From the NCBI GenBank assembly GCA_963675055.2, contig CAXXJE010000002.1, positions 1-64,000 on the forward strand: a DNA stretch of 64,000 bases, in the 5' to 3' direction. Shown in pieces: positions 29,871 through 38,589 of the stretch. Both the position numbers and the translations under genes were made by a program. Position 1 is the stretch's first letter; each line of letters starts with the position of its first letter. A model generated the notes under the pieces. That model worked only from the letters and a program-made list of their open reading frames with translations. It did no database searches and was not told the DNA's origin. The stretch comes from PGYT01 sp963675055 (GTDB lineage Bacteria; Bacteroidota; Ignavibacteria; Ignavibacteriales; Melioribacteraceae).

Positions 29871-31586
29871 ATGGGCAAGTACTCAATCGGACTGGACTTC
29901 GGAACGAATTCATGCCGTTCACTTATAGTTGATATCGCTAATGGCAATGAATTGGCAAGCAGTGTATTCAATTATCCATCGGGAGAAGCAGGCGTTATAA
30001 TAGATAAAGACAATCCTAATCTCGCCAGGCAAAATCCGGCTGATTACCTTGAAGGTATTGAAACAACTGTTAAAGAAGCAATACAGTCGGCTTCAAATAC
30101 TGATCCTGAATTTTCACCCGATGATGTTATGGGTATTGGCGTGGATACTACCGGCAGCAGCCCTATGCCTGTTGATAAAGAAGGCAGCTCACTTTGCTTC
30201 AGCGATGAATTCAGAAATGATCCTTCCGCGATGGTCTGGCTTTGGAAGGATCATACTAGTCACAAAGAGGCGGCTGATATCACAACACTGGCTGCAAAAC
30301 TTCGTCCGGAATACCTTGCTAAAATTGGCGGAGTTTATTCTTCAGAATGGTTCTGGAGTAAGTTATGGCATCTGCAGAAAGAGAACCCTGCGGTATTTAA
30401 CAAGACTTATAGTTTCGTAGAAATCTGCGACTGGATTCCGGCTGTACTTTCCGGAAATACCGATCCGAGGAATATAAAGCGAAGTATTTGCGCTGCGGGC
30501 CATAAAGCAATGTTCAATGAACATTGGGGCGGCTTGCCTGACAAAGAATTTCTTAAAGAACTCTCGCCCGAAATTGCCGACATGTACGACAGGCTGTACA
30601 GCAAAGCTTTCCCGGCTGATCAAAGGATCGGGTATCTCTCCGCTGAATGGGCTTCTAAGCTGGGCTTGCCGGAAACCACGGCCATTGCAGTCGGGGCATT
30701 CGACGCACACATGGGCGCTGTCGGTGCCGGTGTTCAATCAGGCTCACTCGTTAAAATACTCGGCACAAGTACCTGCGATATAATGATCTGGCCGAACGCG
30801 GAAAAACTTAGTGACATTCCGGGCGTTTGCGGAATCGTCGACGGATCGGTAATGGGCGACTTTTACGGGATTGAAGCCGGACAGTCTGCTGTCGGTGATA
30901 TTTTCATATGGTTCGTGAATAACCTAGTCCCGGACTCTTATGGCTCTACACAGGAAGAAAAGTTCAGCAACTTGGCGGATAAAGCTTCCAAGCTTAAACC
31001 GGGTGAGAGCGGATTGCTTGCTCTCGACTGGAACAACGGCAACAGGACTGTACTTGTTGATGTACGCTTAACCGGGATGCTACTTGGTCAGACACTTCAC
31101 ACAACACCTCATGAAATTTACAGGGCACTTGTGGAGGCTACTGCCTACGGCGCTCTCACAATAATAGACAGGATTGAAAGCTACGGTGTGCCCGTTAATG
31201 AAGTTGTTAACTGCGGCGGACTCGCAATTAAAAATCCGCTGCTGATGCAGATTTATGCCGATGTTACCGGCAGACCGATGAAGATATCGAGAAGCGAACA
31301 GACACCGGCATTAGGCGCGGCTATATTTGCTGCGGTGTCATCCGGCAGCGATATAAGCGGCTTCGAAAGTATAACCGATGCTCAGAAAGTAATGACCGGC
31401 ACTAATAAAACTTATGAACCGGATGAAGCAAGTCATGAAGTTTACAAAAAGCTATATTCGATGTACAAACAGCTTCATGACGGATTCGGCACCGAAGAAT
31501 GGTCGGGAAATATGTATAACATTATGAAATCGCTTTTAGATATCCGGGACGGAGTTAGAAAGGAGAAGCAATGCTCGAGGAATTAA
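29871..31586 (+). CDS. araB: L-ribulokinase
   Basis: AraB phosphorylates L-ribulose to L-ribulose-5-phosphate in arabinose breakdown. The 571-aa FGGY-family kinase opens with GLDFGTNSCRSLIVD (phosphate-binding loop). Later come VGIGVDTTGSSP, IAVGAFDAHMGAVGAG, ILGTSTCDIM and the C-terminal NCGGLAIKNPLLMQIYADVTG. Start ATG at 29871 has GGGGAT upstream. It lies 18 bases after the mutarotase gene and overlaps araD by 16 bases. Confidence 0.95.
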   Translation: MGKYSIGLDFGTNSCRSLIVDIANGNELASSVFNYPSGEAGVIIDKDNPNLARQNPADYLEGIETTVKEAIQSASNTDPEFSPDDVMGIGVDTTGSSPMPVDKEGSSLCFSDEFRNDPSAMVWLWKDHTSHKEAADITTLAAKLRPEYLAKIGGVYSSEWFWSKLWHLQKENPAVFNKTYSFVEICDWIPAVLSGNTDPRNIKRSICAAGHKAMFNEHWGGLPDKEFLKELSPEIADMYDRLYSKAFPADQRIGYLSAEWASKLGLPETTAIAVGAFDAHMGAVGAGVQSGSLVKILGTSTCDIMIWPNAEKLSDIPGVCGIVDGSVMGDFYGIEAGQSAVGDIFIWFVNNLVPDSYGSTQEEKFSNLADKASKLKPGESGLLALDWNNGNRTVLVDVRLTGMLLGQTLHTTPHEIYRALVEATAYGALTIIDRIESYGVPVNEVVNCGGLAIKNPLLMQIYADVTGRPMKISRSEQTPALGAAIFAAVSSGSDISGFESITDAQKVMTGTNKTYEPDEASHEVYKKLYSMYKQLHDGFGTEEWSGNMYNIMKSLLDIRDGVRKEKQCSRN

Positions 31587-32272
31587 AAGAGAAAGTATTT
31601 CAGGCGAATTTGAATTTGGTCAAATACGGACTTGTAACTTTAACATGGGGAAATGTGAGTGGAATCGACAGGTCCGAAGGACTCATTGTAATTAAGCCTA
31701 GCGGAATTGATTACGATACTATGACCGCCGATGATATGGTAGTTGTTGATATGGATGGCGTACTGGTTGAAGGCAAATGGCGTCCATCCTCAGATACACC
31801 AACGCATGCTGTCTTGTACAAAGAATTCAGTAAGATTGCCGGGATAGCACACACTCATAGCGAGAACGCAACATCGTTCGCACAGGCATTACAAGAAATT
31901 CCATGCTATGGAACAACCCATGCCGATCATTTTAACGGAACTATCCCGTTGACAAGATTTCTTATCGAGGAAGAAATTAATACTAATTATGAATTATACA
32001 CCGGTAAAGTAATTATCGAACGATTCAAGGAGCTGGATCCACAAAGTATGCCGGGAGTACTTGTCGCGGGCCATGCACCATTCGCATGGGGTAAGTCACC
32101 TGATGACGCCTTTAAGAATAGTCTTATTCTTGAACGTATTGCAAAGATGGCGATGAACAGTCTCTTCTTAAATAAAGAGTTGCAGCCGATTCCAGAATAC
32201 ATTTTAAAAAAACATTACAATCGTAAACATGGTCCGGATGCGTATTATGGTCAAAAGAATAACAAATTATAA
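31571..32272 (+). CDS. araD: L-ribulose-5-phosphate 4-epimerase
   Basis: AraD converts L-ribulose-5-phosphate to D-xylulose-5-phosphate. The 233-aa class II aldolase-like protein has LTWGNVSGIDR, VIKPSGIDYD, SSDTPTHAVLY, the zinc ligands in AHTHSENATSFAQA and VAGHAPFAWG, and the later HGPDAYYGQ tail typical of AraD. GGAG stands 6 bases before the ATG, inside the araB coding end. Confidence 0.95.
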   Translation: MLEELKEKVFQANLNLVKYGLVTLTWGNVSGIDRSEGLIVIKPSGIDYDTMTADDMVVVDMDGVLVEGKWRPSSDTPTHAVLYKEFSKIAGIAHTHSENATSFAQALQEIPCYGTTHADHFNGTIPLTRFLIEEEINTNYELYTGKVIIERFKELDPQSMPGVLVAGHAPFAWGKSPDDAFKNSLILERIAKMAMNSLFLNKELQPIPEYILKKHYNRKHGPDAYYGQKNNKL

Positions 32273-32291
32273 TTAATAGATAAGGTGGAAA

Positions 32292-33767
32292 ATGATTGAC
32301 TTTAAAAAAAATGAAGTGTGGTTCCTTACCGGCAGCCAGCATCTGTATGGTCCGGAGACACTTCAAAAAGTTGAAAAGGACTCACAGGAAATTGCAAAAG
32401 GGCTCAGCGAAGCGGATGAAATTCCCGTTCAAATAGTTTATAAACCGGTTCTCACTACATCTGAATCCATATATAATATTATGTTAGAAGCGAACAGTTC
32501 GGAAAAATGTATCGGATTGATCACCTGGATGCATACATTCTCTCCCGCTAAAATGTGGATAGCAGGATTAAAGGTACTTCAGAAGCCATTTGCACATCTG
32601 CACACACAGTTCAGTCAGGATATCCCCTGGTCAAAAATCGATATGGATTTCATGAATCTGAATCAGTCGGCTCATGGTGGGAGGGAGTTCGGATATATCT
32701 GCAGCCGTATGAAAATTAACAGGAAAGTCATTACCGGACACTGGCAGGATAAAAGAGTTCAGCATAAACTTTCAGTATGGATTCGCGCGGCTGCGGCATG
32801 GCACGATGCGAAAGGTGCTAAACTCGCTCGCTTCGGTGACAATATGCGTGAGGTAGCTGTAACTGAAGGCGATAAAGTTGAAGCGCAAATAAGATTCGGT
32901 TATTCGGTTAACGGATACGGACTAGGTGATCTTGTTAAATTCGTCGACGGCATTCCCGATGCGAGTGTCGATAAATTAATTGATGAGTATAAAGATAAGT
33001 ATATAATTACTGACGAAGTTCTTAATCACAAAGGACTAAAGGACTCAGCTCGTATTGAACTCGGCATTAGAGCATTCCTGCAAGACGGCGGATTCAAAGC
33101 ATTCACAACTACATTTGAGAATCTTACCGGACTAAAACAGCTACCTGGAATTGCAGTACAAAGGTTAATGGCAGATGGGTACGGTTTCGGTGCCGAGGGT
33201 GACTGGAAAACAGCAGCGCTCCTTCGCTCAATGAAGGTGATGTCGGCCGGGCTTCCGGGAGGAACATCGTTCATGGAAGATTATACTTACCATCTTGACC
33301 CAGCAGGCAACAAAGTTCTCGGCTCACATATGCTTGAAATCTGCGAATCTATTGCGAGTGATAAACCGAAACTTGAAATACATCCGCTTTCAATTGGGGG
33401 TAAGGAAGATCCTGCAAGACTTGTGTTTAACGTTGCAGCCGGAGAAGCAATCAACGTATCTGTAATTGATATGGGAAACAGGTTTAGAATGATACTCAAC
33501 GAGGTGGAAGTTATTGATCCGGATGAAGATTTACCGAAACTTCCGGTCGCCAGAGCATTATGGGTTCCCAAACCTGATCTTGAAACAGCGGCTGAAAGCT
33601 GGATTTACGCCGGCGGAGCGCATCACACCGGATTCAGCAAGGCGATTACCGCCGGGTATATTCAGGACTTTGCCGAGATTGCGGGTATCGAACTGATTGA
33701 AATTAATGATTCGTCAACTGTTTCAAGTATAAAAAAAGAAATCAAATGGAACGATCTTTCTTATTAG
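32292..33767 (+). CDS. araA: L-arabinose isomerase
   Basis: AraA isomerises L-arabinose to L-ribulose. The 491-aa protein starts with EVWFLTGSQHLYGPETL, the family signature. It keeps the catalytic Glu and metal ligands in VAGEAINVS, GFGAEGDWKTAALLR, SFMEDYTYH and LGSHMLEICES. Near the C terminus come GGAHHTGFSKA and the IELIEI strand. GGTGG lies 6 bases before the ATG. Together with AraB and AraD it completes the pathway to the pentose-phosphate route. Confidence 0.96.
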   Translation: MIDFKKNEVWFLTGSQHLYGPETLQKVEKDSQEIAKGLSEADEIPVQIVYKPVLTTSESIYNIMLEANSSEKCIGLITWMHTFSPAKMWIAGLKVLQKPFAHLHTQFSQDIPWSKIDMDFMNLNQSAHGGREFGYICSRMKINRKVITGHWQDKRVQHKLSVWIRAAAAWHDAKGAKLARFGDNMREVAVTEGDKVEAQIRFGYSVNGYGLGDLVKFVDGIPDASVDKLIDEYKDKYIITDEVLNHKGLKDSARIELGIRAFLQDGGFKAFTTTFENLTGLKQLPGIAVQRLMADGYGFGAEGDWKTAALLRSMKVMSAGLPGGTSFMEDYTYHLDPAGNKVLGSHMLEICESIASDKPKLEIHPLSIGGKEDPARLVFNVAAGEAINVSVIDMGNRFRMILNEVEVIDPDEDLPKLPVARALWVPKPDLETAAESWIYAGGAHHTGFSKAITAGYIQDFAEIAGIELIEINDSSTVSSIKKEIKWNDLSY

Positions 33768-33813
33768 CTTTAGTGGAGAATAACGTTCGTATTAGTTAAC
33801 TTCGCATTGCAAA

Positions 33814-34869
33814 TTGCATGTGTTCATTTTACACTTATTGTCGGAATCTATTGTTGTGAGTAAAGAAACTAGCAAATACACTATCGCTAACACGAAAGGA
33901 ATGAATGCTGACATACTAAGCTTAGGTGCTATTGTTGCAAAACTTTTTGTGCCCGACAAGAATGGGAATCCTGCTGATGTTCTTCTCGGTTATGATGATA
34001 TCAAAGGATTCAAATCAGACGGTTCATTCCAAGGTGCAATAGTAGGACGATACGGAAACAGAATCGGGAACAGTAAGTTTGAACTTGATGGAATTGAATA
34101 TAAGCTTACATCTAATGAAGGGAGCAACCAGCTTCACGGCGGATCAAACGGATTCAATAAGGTTGAATGGACTGCTGAAGAAGTAAATGACAACTCAGTT
34201 ACGTTATCGTATGACAGTCCCGATGGAGAAGAAGGTTATCCGGGAAATGTTAAAATTACAGTTAAGTATTCCATTACTGAAGATAACGAGTTGAAGATTG
34301 AATACAGTGGAACCACCGATAAACCGACAGTTCTGAATCCGACAAATCATTGTTATTTCAATCTAACGGGTAATCCGGATAATTTGATTGTCGATCATGT
34401 TGTTCGGATTGATGCGGATTATATTACGCCGGTTAATGACCAGATGATTCCCACCGGAGAACTCATGAGTGTAGACGGGACTCCGATGGATTTCCGAAGC
34501 CCAAAAGTAGTAGGAGAAGAGATTGAAGCTGATTTTGAACAGCTTAAACTAGGCGGCGGATACGATCATAACTTCGTTCTGAATAACTTTAACGGTTCTG
34601 CAAAGATTGCAGCAAGTGTTCACGACCCGGTATCCGGGAGAGTACTTGAAGTAATTACCGATCAGCCGGGTATTCAATTTTACTCAGGTAATTTTCTGGA
34701 TCAGAGTACAAAAGGTAAAGGGAACAAACCCATGTTGAAGCGTTCGGGACTCTGTCTCGAAGCACAGGGATTTCCGGATTCACCCAACAAGCCTCAATTC
34801 CCTTCTGTTGTTCTGAGGCCGGATGAAGTATACATACAAACCACCATATACAAATTTTCTAGCAAGTAA
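33814..34869 (+). CDS. Aldose 1-epimerase, cytosolic paralogue
   Basis: The sequence is close to the lipoprotein mutarotase at 28728: GRYGNRIGNSKF, NQLHGGSNGF, VLNPTNHCYFNLTG, YDHNFVLNNF, PGIQFYSGNFLDQ and LCLEAQGFPDSPN. It has no convincing signal peptide, so it probably works in the cytoplasm. The start is unclear: TTG at 33814 gives a short, unmatched N terminus; GTG at 33856 is an alternative; neither has a good ribosome-binding site. Placed between araA and the symporter gene, it would equilibrate arabinose anomers after entry. Confidence 0.87.
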   Translation: MHVFILHLLSESIVVSKETSKYTIANTKGMNADILSLGAIVAKLFVPDKNGNPADVLLGYDDIKGFKSDGSFQGAIVGRYGNRIGNSKFELDGIEYKLTSNEGSNQLHGGSNGFNKVEWTAEEVNDNSVTLSYDSPDGEEGYPGNVKITVKYSITEDNELKIEYSGTTDKPTVLNPTNHCYFNLTGNPDNLIVDHVVRIDADYITPVNDQMIPTGELMSVDGTPMDFRSPKVVGEEIEADFEQLKLGGGYDHNFVLNNFNGSAKIAASVHDPVSGRVLEVITDQPGIQFYSGNFLDQSTKGKGNKPMLKRSGLCLEAQGFPDSPNKPQFPSVVLRPDEVYIQTTIYKFSSK

Positions 34870-34900
34870 AAACTATTTACAATCATATAGGAGTAGTTGT

Positions 34901-36655
34901 ATGTCAACACTTCAGACACTCGACTGGATTATAATTGCCGGCTACTTTACCATCATACTCGGGCTTGCCTGGTGGGTTATAAAACAGCGTCAGGATACTT
35001 CCACCGATTACTTTCTGGCTGGACGACACCTGGGATGGTTCATTGTCGGCGCTTCCATTTTTGCCTCGAACATCGGATCGGAACACCTTGTAGGCTTAGC
35101 CGGTTCGGGCGCAACCGACGGCGTGGCGATGGCTCATTATGAACTGCATGCATGGTGCCTGCTGGTATTAGGATGGGTTATGGTACCGTTTTATATGCGT
35201 TCCAAAGTTTTCACTATGCCCGAGTTCCTTGAAAAACGTTTCTCTCCGGCAGCAAGAACTATATTATCGATCATATCGCTTGTTGCTTACGTACTGACGA
35301 AAATTGCGGTTGGTATTTTTGCGGGCGGTATTGTTTTCAGCGTGCTGCTGCCTGAAATTAATTTATTCGGACTTGACAGTTTTTGGCTGGGATCAATACT
35401 TGTAATTATATTGACCGGTCTTTACACAATTCTCGGGGGTCTACGCGCAGTTGCTTATACCGAGGCTCTGCAAACAGTCATTCTCATTTTCGGCTCTATC
35501 CTGGTAACCATATTCGGTTTACAGGCCATAGGCGGCTGGGATGCACTTAGGGAGATTGCAGGTTCGGAAATGTTTAACCTTTGGAAACCATTAGTTCCCG
35601 ACGGTATTGAAAGCACCTGGTCACCGGTTCTTGAATCAGGCAAAATGGCCTGGTACTTCAATGACAACTATCCGTGGCTCGGGATGCTGTTCGCTGCACC
35701 GATTATCGGACTATGGTACTGGACTACCGATCAGTACATAGTACAAAGAGCTTTAGGCGCACTGAACGAGAAAGAAGCAAGACGCGGATCGATCGCCGCA
35801 GGTTTCCTTAAACTTCTGCCTGTTTTCATTTTCATTATTCCCGGAATGATCGCTTATGCAGTTGCGACTCAGGGTATTGTTCCTGAAATTCAGCAGCAGA
35901 TGATGGGACCGGACGGAAAAATAATTGCTGATGAAGCTCAAAAAGCATTCCCTCTTCTTGTCGCATATATACTTCCCGTTGGTGTAAGAGGTATTGTTGT
36001 AGCCGGACTTCTCGCAGCTCTCATGAGTTCACTTGCCGGTGTATTCAACGCCTCATCAACTTTATTCACCATGGATTTCTATTCCAGGTTCAAACCTGAA
36101 GCAAGCCAAAAGCAGCTTGTATGGATTGGACGTGTTGCAACCGGCGTAATGGTGCTCATCGGATTATTCTGGATACCGGTTATACAGGGCGGACGCGGAT
36201 TGTACGACTATCTTCAGGGAGTGCAGGCATATCTGGCTCCTCCAATCTTCGTTGTATTTTTCCTCGGTGTATTCTGGAAAAGACTTAACGCCAAGGGCTG
36301 CCTGGCAGCATTACTCACAGGATTCGGAATGGGAATTTTCAGACTTATTGTAGACACGCCTGTAAAACTTATGGACGGATTTGCTTATTCGGAAGGTTCG
36401 TTCTTCTGGATTATAAACAATATTTTCTTCCAGTATTACGGACTGCTTATATTCCTGGTATCTATGATAGTTATGATCGCTGTAAGTTACATGACAGAAG
36501 AACCGGAATACGAAAAAATAAGCGGATTGACGTACGGTACAATTACTAATGAACATAAGAAAGAAACGAGATCAAGCTGGACGAAGGGTGATGTTGTTGC
36601 ATCCGTACTTCTTCTCGTAATAATTCTTGTAATATATCTTTCCTTCACCGGTTAA
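34901..36655 (+). CDS. Sodium/solute symporter (SSS family), probable sugar transporter
   Basis: ATG at 34901 follows AGGAG with a good 8-base gap, so I use it instead of the longer frame. The 584-aa protein has about 14 membrane helices. SSS/SGLT landmarks: DTSTDYFLAGRHLGWFIVGASIFASNIGSEHLVGLAGSGA, YMRSKVFTMPEFLEKRF, and LLAALMSSLAGVFNASSTLFTMDFY, where the Na+ site lies. Its place at the end of the ara operon makes sodium-driven arabinose (or galactose) uptake the best guess. It ends before a strong bidirectional hairpin. Confidence 0.88.
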   Translation: MSTLQTLDWIIIAGYFTIILGLAWWVIKQRQDTSTDYFLAGRHLGWFIVGASIFASNIGSEHLVGLAGSGATDGVAMAHYELHAWCLLVLGWVMVPFYMRSKVFTMPEFLEKRFSPAARTILSIISLVAYVLTKIAVGIFAGGIVFSVLLPEINLFGLDSFWLGSILVIILTGLYTILGGLRAVAYTEALQTVILIFGSILVTIFGLQAIGGWDALREIAGSEMFNLWKPLVPDGIESTWSPVLESGKMAWYFNDNYPWLGMLFAAPIIGLWYWTTDQYIVQRALGALNEKEARRGSIAAGFLKLLPVFIFIIPGMIAYAVATQGIVPEIQQQMMGPDGKIIADEAQKAFPLLVAYILPVGVRGIVVAGLLAALMSSLAGVFNASSTLFTMDFYSRFKPEASQKQLVWIGRVATGVMVLIGLFWIPVIQGGRGLYDYLQGVQAYLAPPIFVVFFLGVFWKRLNAKGCLAALLTGFGMGIFRLIVDTPVKLMDGFAYSEGSFFWIINNIFFQYYGLLIFLVSMIVMIAVSYMTEEPEYEKISGLTYGTITNEHKKETRSSWTKGDVVASVLLLVIILVIYLSFTG

Positions 36656-36667
36656 TTTATTAACCAG

Positions 36668-36704
36668 CAACCTAAGTTCTCATATGGGAACTTAGGTTGT
36701 TTTA
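36668..36704. terminator. Bidirectional intrinsic terminator between the symporter and GMC oxidoreductase genes
   Basis: CAACCTAAGTTC (36668-36679) and GAACTTAGGTTG (36688-36699) form a perfect 12-bp stem, followed on the plus strand by TTTTATTTT. The minus side has a less pure T-run. It lies 12 bases after the symporter stop and overlaps the last codons of the convergent gene. Confidence 0.85.
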
Positions 36705-38266
36705 TTTTCAGCAACTTTACTAATCGCTCTTTCCGAAATCGCAGTAATAGTCAGCGCAGGATTCACACCCGGATTAGCCGAAATCATCGAACCGTCGCAT
36801 ACGTACATATTATCGTAACCAAATACTTTGTTGTCTTTATCAATTACTCCTTCAATGCTGTCAGCGCCCATAACGCATCCGCCGAGTATATGTGCAGTTG
36901 TCGGTATGCCGAGTAAAACTTCGTTCATCAGTGCGCCGGGCGTTCCGCCTGAGAGTTCCGCGAACCGTTTTGCCAGATCTCTCGACTCGGGTATGAACGC
37001 ACTCGGGGCAATACCCTTCTCAAGTTTTGAGCGCATCCTGAAAAATCCTTTTTCAAATTTTAATGTACTATTAATAGTCTGCATGAAAAGTAGTATCTGG
37101 GTTTTAGACGCCCAATCTCTAACGAAGTACAATCTGGCAGTTTTCACTGGATGCATAAATACATAAGCAATCACTTTGAGTATTCGAATGAGTACATTAC
37201 TCCCCTCTATCATCGGCAAAACCTGAAGTCTCCAGAAACCTGACCCGGACGGATATCTAACAGGTTCAACATGACTCTCTTCATCCGTGTGAACAATAGA
37301 GCTTATCGCGATTCCTTTTGAGAAGTCCTCTTCTGAACGGGCTGAAGTTATTCCAAGCAGGCTCTCCGAATTCGTTCGTATTGCGCTGCCCACTTTATCA
37401 GAGAGTTTCGGAAGACTTGTATCTTTCAGCTTTAGCAGAAGCGGAACAGTCCCGAGCACTCCTCCGGCGAACACTATTCCCCTGCTTGAAATTATACCTT
37501 TCGATTTGAAAATGTTTGTCGAACTTTTCCATTTAACCTGATACCCCTTTTTCCCGCCGTCATCTAATGGAAGCACATCATACACCAGCGATTCCGCTTT
37601 AATCTCAGCACCTTTTTTCTGTGCAAGATATAAATAGTTTTTATCAAGAGTATTCTTCGCATTATGCCTGCAGCCCACCATACACCCGCCGCAGAAAGTA
37701 CAGCCTGATCTTTCGGGACCTTCCCCGTTGAAGTACGGATCGGGAACAGTTACATCCGGCTCGCCGAAGTAGACCGCCGCATCAGTTGTCTCATAATCCA
37801 TTCCCTTCCCAATTTGGTTCGCAACTTCCTTCAATATCTTATCACCATAATCTTCTCTCGGGTTCTTTGCTGTTCCAAGCATATTGCGGGCAATGGAATA
37901 GTAAGGCGCCAGCTCCTCTTCCCAGTTTGCAAGATGTTTCCATGATTCAGCATTGAAGAATTTCTTTTTCGGTATCGGAAGTGTATTTGCGTAAACCAGC
38001 GAGCCCCCGCCCACTCCAACGCCAGAGAGTATTCCAATGTGACGGTAAAAGGTTATCTTGAAAAATCCGAAAAAGTGAAGCATTGGAATCCACAGCCACT
38101 TTCTCAGGTCCCAGTTGGATTTTGGAAAATCATCGGCTCCGTACCACTTCCCTTTTTCAATCACAAGAACTTTATAGCCCTTTTCCGAAAGTCGTAAGGC
38201 GCTTACCGAGCCGCCGAATCCGCTTCCGATTATTACATAATCATAATCATATTTTAATTCTTCCAT
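36692..38266 (-). CDS. GMC-family FAD oxidoreductase with a cysteine cluster
   Basis: The 524-aa protein begins with the FAD Rossmann motif YVIIGSGFGGSVSALRLSEKGYKV. A GMC second motif follows (GSLVYANTLPIP), then CTFCGGCMVGCRHNAKNT at about 195-210, and the C-terminal GMC active-site segment (TTAHILGGCVMG, NPGVNPALTITA). GMC enzymes oxidise alcohols. The Cys-x2-Cys-x2-Cys-x3-Cys cluster occurs in the cholesterol-oxidase-like branch and could hold an iron-sulfur centre. No signal peptide is visible. The substrate is unknown; the gene stands alone and divergent from the lipoprotein/kinase operon. Confidence 0.86.
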   Translation of the reverse strand: MEELKYDYDYVIIGSGFGGSVSALRLSEKGYKVLVIEKGKWYGADDFPKSNWDLRKWLWIPMLHFFGFFKITFYRHIGILSGVGVGGGSLVYANTLPIPKKKFFNAESWKHLANWEEELAPYYSIARNMLGTAKNPREDYGDKILKEVANQIGKGMDYETTDAAVYFGEPDVTVPDPYFNGEGPERSGCTFCGGCMVGCRHNAKNTLDKNYLYLAQKKGAEIKAESLVYDVLPLDDGGKKGYQVKWKSSTNIFKSKGIISSRGIVFAGGVLGTVPLLLKLKDTSLPKLSDKVGSAIRTNSESLLGITSARSEEDFSKGIAISSIVHTDEESHVEPVRYPSGSGFWRLQVLPMIEGSNVLIRILKVIAYVFMHPVKTARLYFVRDWASKTQILLFMQTINSTLKFEKGFFRMRSKLEKGIAPSAFIPESRDLAKRFAELSGGTPGALMNEVLLGIPTTAHILGGCVMGADSIEGVIDKDNKVFGYDNMYVCDGSMISANPGVNPALTITAISERAISKVAENKTT

Positions 38267-38346
38267 TGAAACCGCCCGGAGTAATTATTTATATTAGGCT
38301 TATTCTTCTTATCTTTGCCGATAAAATATTTAAAGGAAAAGACAGC

Positions 38347-38589
38347 TTGAAAATAACAAAAATTTTCTTTGTATTAATCGGACTGCTCCTGATTGCCGTT
38401 TTATTCTTTAACGGCTGTGAAAAAGAGAATGGCAATTCGAGACACGGCAGGAAAAGCGAAGAAGCAATTAAACTTGAAAAGTTGAAAGAGCAGAAGCAAC
38501 TTACAGCCGATAGTCTTAAAAAGGAAATACAAGTCTTAAAAGAAAAGAAAGACAGTTTAAAGAAAGCGATAGAAGATGAACAAAATTGA
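38347..38589 (+). CDS. Small membrane-anchored or lipoprotein coiled-coil protein
   Basis: I place the start at TTG 38347 because AAAGGAAAA precedes it closely; the longer frame from 38083 runs antisense through the GMC gene. The 80-aa product has a hydrophobic segment ending in FFNGC (about residue 22, a weak lipobox or membrane anchor). A highly charged Lys/Glu-rich coiled coil (about 40-80) follows. It overlaps the PAS kinase gene by 14 bases, so it is almost certainly translated with it. A role as a periplasmic partner of the kinase is possible but not shown. Confidence 0.65.
   Translation: MKITKIFFVLIGLLLIAVLFFNGCEKENGNSRHGRKSEEAIKLEKLKEQKQLTADSLKKEIQVLKEKKDSLKKAIEDEQN

Noticed and set aside
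38083..38346. N-terminal extension of the small coiled-coil protein
   Set aside because: It runs antisense through the start of the GMC oxidoreductase and has no similarity to a signal peptide; TTG 38347 has a ribosome-binding site.
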